A stretch of DNA of 14,686 nucleotides from Azonexaceae bacterium (GTDB lineage Bacteria > Pseudomonadota > Gammaproteobacteria > Burkholderiales > Rhodocyclaceae): assembly GCA_009469665.1 (NCBI GenBank), contig SSTB01000227.1, forward strand, positions 1 through 14,686, given 5' to 3'. The translations under genes were made by a program, and so were the position numbers. The notes below the pieces were generated by a model, which saw nothing but the letters and a program-made list of their open reading frames with translations, searched no databases and was not told the origin of the DNA. Shown piece after piece: positions 6,801-12,700 of this stretch. Positions within the stretch are counted from its first letter, which is position 1; the number at the start of each line of letters is the position of its first letter.

Positions 6801-9772
6801 GCCGTACGGCGAGGGGTAATTCAGCGCCGCTAAGCACGCCGCGCGACATTGTCGTCAAACACCTTGCCTCAATCGAGGGTTGGTTGACGCAAGCGCAGGG
6901 CCCGCTTAACTCCCTGCCCACCCCGAAGAATGAGGTTATCGCTAGCGCACGCGCCACGGCCCTTCAGTACTTCGAGGCATCGAAAGCACGCATCGCCGAG
7001 GCACGCAACATGCTCGACGGTTCCGAATTCCGCCAAGCGGTCCGCGCCTTATCGACGATTCTGGAGATTGCAGATACGCTCGAGCAAATCAAGCGCGATC
7101 GCAAGGCATTGCTCCCATTGTTCTCGCAAGCGCTGTCGGAGTACCTTGCGCTGCTGATCGGTCCGCGGCTGGCAAAACTGCCGCCGTTAAGCGATGTGAA
7201 GGGCTTGGCGCGCAAGGTTCTCGACCCGGTCAAGGATATCGCGGAGTCGGGAATGCTTAAGATTGCCGATCCCCAAAAGCCAGTCAATCCTAAGCCGGCG
7301 CTTCCAGTCGGCTACAAGTTCTCAATTCCGAGCTGGCAGGTCCCCGGAAGTAGCTCGAGCTTGGTCGCTCATATTCACAAAGTGGCTGAGGCCGTGGAGG
7401 CTGTTCTACAGCAAGCGCGGCAGTCCGACAAGAAAGAAGATGCCGTCGACGACGCATCGCGCGTCAAACTCGCGATGCTCGGTCACCATGCCCTCGAAGC
7501 TGAGAATCAGCTGCATCGCGCGACCATTGCGCTTCGGCTGACCGGCACCAGTAACGCCATCGCTGACTTTGACGAAAGCGAATTTCAAGCCTCGGTGCGC
7601 CAAGCTGATGCCGCCTACCAAGCTCTCGAGCGACTTGGCGAAAGCATGGCTGCTGCCATGCAACAGCTGGTTCAGGACCTTGGCGCCATTCCAATCACGA
7701 AGGTCCTCGACCCGATCGTGACTTGCGTCCGGACTGTGGTCCGGGAGACCTTGGGCTGGCTGATGGACCGCAACCAATCCTTGAAAGGGAAACTAGAAGA
7801 GGTCGACGAGCGGTGGGCCAAATTGCTGGTGCCATGGACGACTCTATCCGAAACGTACCACGAAAAAATGAAGGAGGCTTTCGACTTCGCAGACCGCAAG
7901 AATTCGGATTGGTTGGAGCAGAAGCAACGCTGGCTGCCAAGTTTGCCGGATCCGGTCGGTGCATCCAAGGTGACGGGGGCGGCAGCGGTCACGGTGTTGC
8001 AGCGCTTGGTATCAGAACAGGTGATGGCCTGGGTTTCCAGTCTGGCTGCGCCTTCTCAGGTGGCCACCAACCTTCTACTGGACTCGTTCCGTCCAATGAT
8101 TCGGCAAGTGGCGGACGCCTACAAGACGTTTTTTGATATGCGAAACAATGCCTACGTGGCCACATTTGGCACGCCAGCTGAGTGGGTTAACGACGCGTTG
8201 CTTGTTGCCGCCGACCCAAACCTCGCATTCTTGCGGGGCCAAGCGCCCGATAGGAGCGAACCCAAGGAGAAAGAGAAAAGCGACCAGCTTTACTTGGACT
8301 CGGAATCCCTGCGGAACCTGCGCGACATCCAGGGATCGATGACGGCCGCGGAGCGGTTGAAGGCCGTTCGCTTTCTCGACCACTTCGTCACCGGTTGGCG
8401 CACCGGGCAATCCACACCGCTACGCATTGCGAAGCAGGTGCAGCGTATCTCTCTGGAGGAAATCCGCTCCAAACTGATGGCATTGATCGACTTCTCGGCG
8501 ATCCGAGAGGAAATCGAGGAACGGATCAAGCTTCTCATTCCGACTGCCACGACGTTGTCCTACGACTTCTCGACCTCCATTAAATCGGCGGCCGGCGGCT
8601 CAGGGAAGGAAGCTCAGGTGTTTCGCCCCAAAGAGGGCTGTGCGCTGAACATCAAGACACGGGCCAGGATCAACCTGCTGGACGCCAGCAAACCCAGCTT
8701 CCAGTCGATTGGTGAACTCGGGGCCTTCGACATCCAGCTGCTAGGCAGTTTCAAAGCCATCACCTTGCACTTCAAGGGCGTCCGGTTCGCCTCGCAGGGT
8801 GGCGCCCCCGACTGCGACCTGCAGTACGACGGCTTCGAGATCGGCGATGAGTTGAGATTCCTGGAACAGCTGACGCCGTTCTTCGGCTCGAAGGCAGGCA
8901 GCGGTTTCTATCTCCAACCGCTGAGCAGCGGCATCGGGCTGGAGGCGGGTTACGGACTGAATCTCGGCACGTTCAACGTCGGAAATCTAGCGATTTTCAA
9001 CGTATCCCTCAACGCTGCGGCGAGGTTGCCCTTCGACAACCGTGAGGCGACCTTCGTTGCAGCGCTGTCGCGGCGCGACTCGCCCTTTACGATTGCGGTC
9101 GCACCTTACGGTGGAAGCGGCTTCTTTGCCCTCGAGGCAAACACAAAGGGAATTGTCGGCTTCGAAGCCTCGTTCGAATATGGGGGAGCCGCTGCATTCA
9201 AGTACGGTCCCCTGGAGGGTCAAGGCCGGCTGATGGTCGGCGCGTACATTCGAAGCGGGAAGGGCGAGCCGAAAATCTTCGCCACCTTCTACGTCGGTGG
9301 CTCCGCCTCGATCTGGATCTTTAGCTTTGGCGCGTCCTTGTATGTCAATGCCACGCAAGAAAAGAACGGCCGGAACATGGTCGGCTCTGCTACTTACACC
9401 TTCTCATTCTCAATGGGCATCGTCGACTTCGACTACAGAGTCAATGTCGATGTGAACCTCCCCCTCGACGGCGGCGCAACCGGGGGAAAGAATGAGCAGA
9501 AAAGGGCGCAGTCGACAGAACCGGATATCGATGCTCCTGTGCGCCTGGCCGCGATCGATCCTGATGTATGGAGTCCGGGATCCACGGTCAGAGACGTACC
9601 GCTTCACCTCGCGTTGTACCAGCAGTCACGGCAGGCGTCGGCTCGACAGAATGGCATGTCGTCAAACGGGAAGCCAAAGCGCAGAGTCAAGACCGTCTGT
9701 CCCAGCGCTGACTGGCGGGAGTATTCGAGGTATTTCGACATGAGCCTGAAAGTTCGGTTGGAGGAGTATTGA
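677..9772 (+). CDS. Giant 3031-residue protein with Tat-type signal, uncharacterised
   Basis: This single uninterrupted frame encodes roughly 330 kDa. Function is unknown. Visible parts, in order: (1) residues 1-48, a twin-arginine-type signal. (2) About 50-323, a soluble beta-rich domain. (3) 324-400, a low-complexity Pro/Ser/Ala/Glu/Lys linker. (4) About 403-680, a beta-rich region ending in DTRPVLVVEFPPQHVFEEA (649-667). (5) About 690-950, a charged helical insert. (6) About 955-1740, a long conserved-looking core with LSGPSRLAL (from about 957), ELPARLILSPSQKAQW (from 1112), a Trp/Tyr-rich block with GYLFPIGHRASLVKQTER (near 1395) and RSGG (1713-1716). (7) About 1785-2625, mostly amphipathic helix. 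(8) About 2630-2935, a Gly/aromatic-rich beta domain. (9) A basic tail with DWREYSRYF near 3012. From memory these blocks recur in large uncharacterised proteins of diverse bacteria; this is unverified. I see no nucleotide-binding, protease or glycosidase motif, no transmembrane helix beyond the signal, and no RHS or haemagglutinin repeats. Gene B follows after one base. Confidence 0.93.
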   Translation: MHDTDWAEAFRPVGDQLLTSTLTRRSFIGACIGIPVAPLLLGTSTASAAATLERGDSESSLRFTEDQDGLSVTWYPALKIEASAQASAWTWRIVRKAFGPDAKFTLRRLAVRPELIFQLKVEDARFGEVTSASHWLTFTHDSKKRSWYVRLRTDLWCAPKHLRSNEKKGIPFERLSRRVGEEDASTTINFNVPPQESEGFCIDTNASVLGAALQGVLEQHVRVEGPLRLSLARNGVWSLIPRRAGRQALGKIQLADGALVAPHGICMAWCEPSSDDGPGAVIAKDRRRTHDDPVFVAWGKIEASAKPIVLGNAAGPRVTLQALYPIASTAPPKNPVSPEESTPATSAQASAPENPTKSKRAGTGQPTQPAEECRAEAKSRESDRAEAEKAFVERQTNLGAAPPQWRYIRRDWSWKDRHPAGISTVRAAWTAHFLGSPKLPELGPLCIHEGTLAHSKSFEPRLKFAGRLDRYPWWLKSRIGWLRVQGWTSDASEIDPANASTRTHHPLMIAGCAGFGSVLSSLDVPLLLTESELAPSGCDFSKLTFAPTGLRAIYALDARSASTDLRASDSYLWLGTSSEIGDLPLVHIDLTRARIEVARAHDLARLAFTFAGLHLDILDRCAWITDTRASCRVRQRIEPGTDSDASVLDTRPVLVVEFPPQHVFEEAIFRPGTAPLPDVALRLPKFPVKVGGEEKEFSTALPHLLHQLKELKTEAEREAVRQAYADLKIAEQKNKESPAFDETEPFNTFFQAFKENFNQHAWANQWPSEHSIYIGATCMPPDLAAEARLIYVGVRKKALAPLLERTLTDANDLVRLLNGQKPSSNRATESWYQKLYEYGYKKLYELGSLLFEQFPELDPANKGAHPLSPRDRAHLIEQAVSGVMQSYADFRDFFAQQMVLRQGNEHYKRDDLEYFSEANRPEQVELSPKYEEWDKEIRKEYLVLLGGMQDPEAVMRARLSGPSRLALHVDCGSRPGIDIEDGDAHFPSKKRPGQRSVPAVGTWLPFSFDALTDWGHYDLAVTPRARQAAAFDDAGVLIRRDISEGGLEDDSAGSDIAMIKSLGIRSGQVTTRPQGPGRSRDWGKELRTVQERLADVEASLRVVPDELQTAIELPARLILSPSQKAQWRTPRQWCPDSGRPVPLWSATLNTASVNPLVRAVASPDMRPEFVRYGLERRLLAVKTGAKDEAKSPHSPVGSAPPRGPRAPWTLGFEESDPNVSIEDLFLATSPEGTPQASTPDICGKQDLHQVIKYLCRRMDERSNYDKGALFRSTLDAYDRHEIVLLSSAWGLPVRGRREKSGELQAVRVSSQVELPPEWRLLDAQAGTAMYRPRALKVRELTLTSLGGILRHDSDFVPPAAARHIVHGPLFDSMSVERWQHWTVLGRDVFAEVVYKGYLFPIGHRASLVKQTERVFLRPAHGGLVRAYLRQRMFIRVARPDKTFPAYGQPHGGRKFPGGVVSMLTLTTPDIVDPTGDTQKLDEPTPSGRLFANQAGLVFWPRTARVEGAEVEFDMQIQGAATRGKLIFVDNVAANRAELMRELVAYYNALPSPDIDQNQKLDVVTLQPLRHRRTLDLRGQTLRYCDEVKPGSASHKTLAWTLKATGCSGATSYLEKRSTRIDPWEGLVERYDDPMLEGADQPPFFPAIETARIRIDQVERLTNGLPQAAIAQFDGWYIKNGFEADRILGDRDSLEIYLDIVNPVAMDMGRNGDRSGGVMRPAGEVIALSRQRGPLNGTVAAVRSPGITGSVTGANGYPVTPPKQKSIQRLIGDAENAPSGSNEKTKDAFRQFFGKKSGLDTKILGLVSIADLVEHLNVRDAASDLPRLRDAVEYGLGGVETGAAAIRTQVVVPLNDVVKGLDEQWRKAGARAKERLPGIVGGMEDVFPDVDRALNDLLTVLGKSSESSDDPAIFASLGEIYECGRRLMDACGRVAANPLDHLQIAAQKKLEGLGSGAEDLIKTFDRLDVEKLVESLIKSLTSRETALRVSGSPFDLSASMVAAMEKLRAAVEEQQPVLTKFDESLSLLKDPPLIDLQAEIELRRTARGNSAPLSTPRDIVVKHLASIEGWLTQAQGPLNSLPTPKNEVIASARATALQYFEASKARIAEARNMLDGSEFRQAVRALSTILEIADTLEQIKRDRKALLPLFSQALSEYLALLIGPRLAKLPPLSDVKGLARKVLDPVKDIAESGMLKIADPQKPVNPKPALPVGYKFSIPSWQVPGSSSSLVAHIHKVAEAVEAVLQQARQSDKKEDAVDDASRVKLAMLGHHALEAENQLHRATIALRLTGTSNAIADFDESEFQASVRQADAAYQALERLGESMAAAMQQLVQDLGAIPITKVLDPIVTCVRTVVRETLGWLMDRNQSLKGKLEEVDERWAKLLVPWTTLSETYHEKMKEAFDFADRKNSDWLEQKQRWLPSLPDPVGASKVTGAAAVTVLQRLVSEQVMAWVSSLAAPSQVATNLLLDSFRPMIRQVADAYKTFFDMRNNAYVATFGTPAEWVNDALLVAADPNLAFLRGQAPDRSEPKEKEKSDQLYLDSESLRNLRDIQGSMTAAERLKAVRFLDHFVTGWRTGQSTPLRIAKQVQRISLEEIRSKLMALIDFSAIREEIEERIKLLIPTATTLSYDFSTSIKSAAGGSGKEAQVFRPKEGCALNIKTRARINLLDASKPSFQSIGELGAFDIQLLGSFKAITLHFKGVRFASQGGAPDCDLQYDGFEIGDELRFLEQLTPFFGSKAGSGFYLQPLSSGIGLEAGYGLNLGTFNVGNLAIFNVSLNAAARLPFDNREATFVAALSRRDSPFTIAVAPYGGSGFFALEANTKGIVGFEASFEYGGAAAFKYGPLEGQGRLMVGAYIRSGKGEPKIFATFYVGGSASIWIFSFGASLYVNATQEKNGRNMVGSATYTFSFSMGIVDFDYRVNVDVNLPLDGGATGGKNEQKRAQSTEPDIDAPVRLAAIDPDVWSPGSTVRDVPLHLALYQQSRQASARQNGMSSNGKPKRRVKTVCPSADWREYSRYFDMSLKVRLEEY
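6029..8551 (+). other. About 840-residue mostly helical segment of giant protein A
   Basis: Residues about 1785-2625. The sequence is rich in Ala, Leu, Glu, Lys, Arg and Gln with heptad-like spacing, for example around VEKLVESLIKSL and the stretch containing MVAAMEKLRAAVEEQQ. Breaks rich in Pro and Gly (such as near KIADPQKPVNPKPALPVG, about 2195-2212) divide it into several helical bundles. It most likely forms a rod or helical-bundle array joining the conserved core to the C-terminal beta domain. Boundaries are estimated by eye. Confidence 0.55.
8564..9481 (+). other. Gly/aromatic-rich beta domain at the C-terminus of giant protein A
   Basis: Residues about 2630-2935. Short alternating hydrophobic/polar strands are separated by Gly-rich turns. 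Examples are SPFTIAVAPYGGSGFFAL (2802-2819), a Gly-rich block FEYGGAAAFKYGPL, KIFATFYVGGSASIWIF, and a final Val/Asp-alternating strand VNVDVNLPL. The pattern suits a curved sheet, a beta-solenoid or a membrane-inserting barrel. The last strand does not end in the terminal Phe typical of outer-membrane porins, and about 95 residues follow it, so a classical BAM-assembled barrel is not favoured. Confidence 0.55.
9760..9766 (+). promoter_or_regulatory. Ribosome binding site of giant gene B, inside the end of gene A
   Basis: GGAGGAG, a near-perfect Shine-Dalgarno sequence, ends seven bases before the ATG at 9774. It overlaps the last sense codons of gene A, whose TGA is at 9770-9772. The arrangement points to one transcript and coupled translation. 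Confidence 0.8.
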
Positions 9773-9773
9773 C

Positions 9774-12700
9774 ATGACCGTCAACGGCGTCTTCAAAGTG
9801 ATTCCATCTGGCGTCATCGACGGCAAGCGATTGCGTGTCACCGTGATGCTTGCGCCGTCCGTGGATCCAAAGTTCCCCGATCCCCTCAAGACACTCCCAT
9901 CTATGCTGGTGAAGGAATGGCGCGAGAAGAACTGGAAGTTAAGGGTAGCCAGGTTGCGCGTCACAGGCGAGGACTGTCCGGCCACCTTCGAAGAGGCTAT
10001 CAGATTGAGCGCGAAAGAGCCTGGCTGCTCGGCTACTTGGGCTGCCGGAAAAGCAGCTTGGAGCACCGGGACACAAACGTGGCTGGACGACTTGTGGGAG
10101 GACAGCTTTAGAGACGACATAACAGGCAAATTGCCGGATGACGTCTGGACGAAGCTCGCAAGATCACTCGAGGCGTCGAACAATGGGAGTGTCTTTCAGC
10201 CTGGCAAGGACTTGGACGAGCACTCGAATTGCGAGGCCAAGGTCGTAATCCGGGCCGTTGTGCCATCACGCCAAAGCGATCTGGCCCTGCTGCTTGAGAG
10301 CGAGCGAGCGCTGGAGATCTGCTGTACCGCCCAGTGGGCGCACGGTGACTTCGTCAGGTACGCCGAAGAGGAGAACCGTTGTCTTGGCATAGTCGCCTGT
10401 TCGAACGAACCTGCGGAAGTCGGCTCACCGAAGAATGTATGTGCCCTCCCTTCGTCGGAAGCGGACAAGACGGGGGCGCAGCAAGACCTCCGCAATAGTG
10501 CACGGGATCGTTTCAAAAAGGCACTCAAAGCGGTGGACGATCAGTACGCGGGATGCGCACAGGCCGAGAATAAAAACCGAGCCAGTGCACCATGGCTCGC
10601 TGATCTGGCCGCCATCGCGGGCGACCGCAGCCAGGTGTCCAAGGAAATCCCAAGGGCCGCGCAATCGCATATAGAGGCGAATAGTCCCCAAGGAAAGCTT
10701 CCTGATCCTGATCCTGATGGGATCATGCAACGGTACTTCGCAATCCAGGGATCGCCTTCGTTGTCGCGCCTGTTCGGACTGACTGTCGATCTCGAGATTA
10801 CGCGCGACGAACTCAATTCCGTGCTCCAGCTATTGCCTGGCGACCAGAGGAGCGAAGCGACGGTAGTTCATTTCTTGATCGCTGTGGCCGGTGATGGCTC
10901 CTCCGACAAGTCCATCTGGACCCTGGTTCGATACCGGCCTAGTGGTGAAATGCACTTCCTCCCTGCCAGCAGATTCGAATTATTAGTGCCAGCACAACGC
11001 GGTGAACTCCATCCACAGGCGTCGCAGCATGAAGGCGTGCTTGTGCTCGGACAGGAGTTTGAGGGAAAAAAGCCTGAGGGCGATACCAATGCGAAGCCAC
11101 CGGTTCTGAGTCGCTTTGCACTGAGCAGTCTCGACGTTCAACGCGCCACGAACGGAGCGCTCGACCGTATGGCGCTTCAACGGCCAGACGAAGCGAAGTC
11201 CGAAGAGACACCCCAGCCCCTGCTGGCCTGCAAGCCTGTCAAATGGGCACGAAAGACACACTCGACTGCTGGACTCGTGCTGTTGGATCGCGGGCGCCTG
11301 GAGCAGACCGTCAGCCAGTTCGCTGCGCGAACATGCCACATGAAACAGCCAATCTTCGTTCTGGACTCGGCCGACCTATTGGTCGGCTATCGTCTGGACA
11401 TCGGCGTACCCGTCAAGGGCCGCGCTCGTGAAGACTGCGATGTCGCTTGGCGGAGCCTAATGGCGCGCAACGTAGTTCACGGCGCTGACCGCGCGGAACC
11501 GGTCGCACGGACGGTGCGACTGCTGATGGGAGGCACGGCAAGCACTCCCTCGGTATGGCAGCGAACGCTCGACGACGCACAGCTCAGTTTGCCGGTACGA
11601 TTGATGCCCACATCGGACAACGACTTACGTATCCAAGATGCATACGTGGAAGAGGTCGTGGCCGTGTGGACCGGGGAGCCGATGGGGGCGCAATGCGCAG
11701 GCGAGGAATCCAGCAAGATGGCCGACATGCCAGTGGGAGTCGGGGAGACCGTCCGCCTGCCCGTTACAGGCGAAGATCCGCAACAACGCCTACTGCCTCC
11801 ACTGCGTTTTGGCTGGCCTTACCGCGTGGGCGTTCGCGCGGTGTACGCAGGCTCTATCTCTCTGCCGCTTCAGCATGCGCGGCAGTTGTACGAAGGCGGA
11901 GCCTCGTGCCCGAAGGAGAACGTGCTGACGCTTCCAGCACGCGTCGACAAGCGATCCGGTGTCCGCAGGTTCCTCCGCCATGAGAGGATCGCCGCTCCCT
12001 ATTTGCTCATGCATCGAGAGATCGCGCTGCGTTCCAACCAGTCGATGGGCTTCGAAAGATCGGCGCACGCGATCATTCGCAGCGTTGGCAACGACGCCAG
12101 GCACGCGGATCGGGGATTTCCTGAGACCACACAGCGAATTTTTGTCCCGCCGTCCGTCGAGATGCACTTCGCGGCCATGCACGGCGTCTTCGACAAGAAC
12201 CCTCAGCAGTTTCCCGCGCAGGGCTTGCCAGGCGTCCGGTTCGATGCCAAGGCGGGCGGCTTTCCGTTCGTGACCGCACCGTCCATCGAGGGCATCAACG
12301 GCGAAATCTTTGAAGGCGAACGCACGATCTCAGTTGAAGCTGATCAGTGCGGCGACGCCGTCTATGAGGAGCGATCCGGAGCAGAAAAGGAGCGACACCG
12401 CCGCTACTACCCTGACCCGGCAGCCATGACCTGGGTCGTCGCAGTGCGCCATGCGGGGACCAACAACTACCTCGATGGAGAGCCAACCACTACGCCTGTC
12501 CGCGCCGTCGCATCCTATCCTCGATGTAGACCCCTGGTGCTGCGAATCGAGCGCGACAGGTCGCCTCAGCACCGCGGGGCGCGCCCCAGCCATGGGGATG
12601 TTCTGTCGCGGCCAGTGCGCCGTCAAACATCTCCGCACGTTACGGACAGTGTCGAAGTTGTGGTGACACTTGCGCGAGGAGATGACTTCGACATCGACGT

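Noticed and set aside
10701..10736. DPDPDG in protein B as an EF-hand-like calcium loop
   Set aside because: The first six positions fit D-x-D-x-D-G, but Pro fills the spacer positions and the loop lacks the acidic residue at position 12. It is better explained as a repeat-derived hinge.
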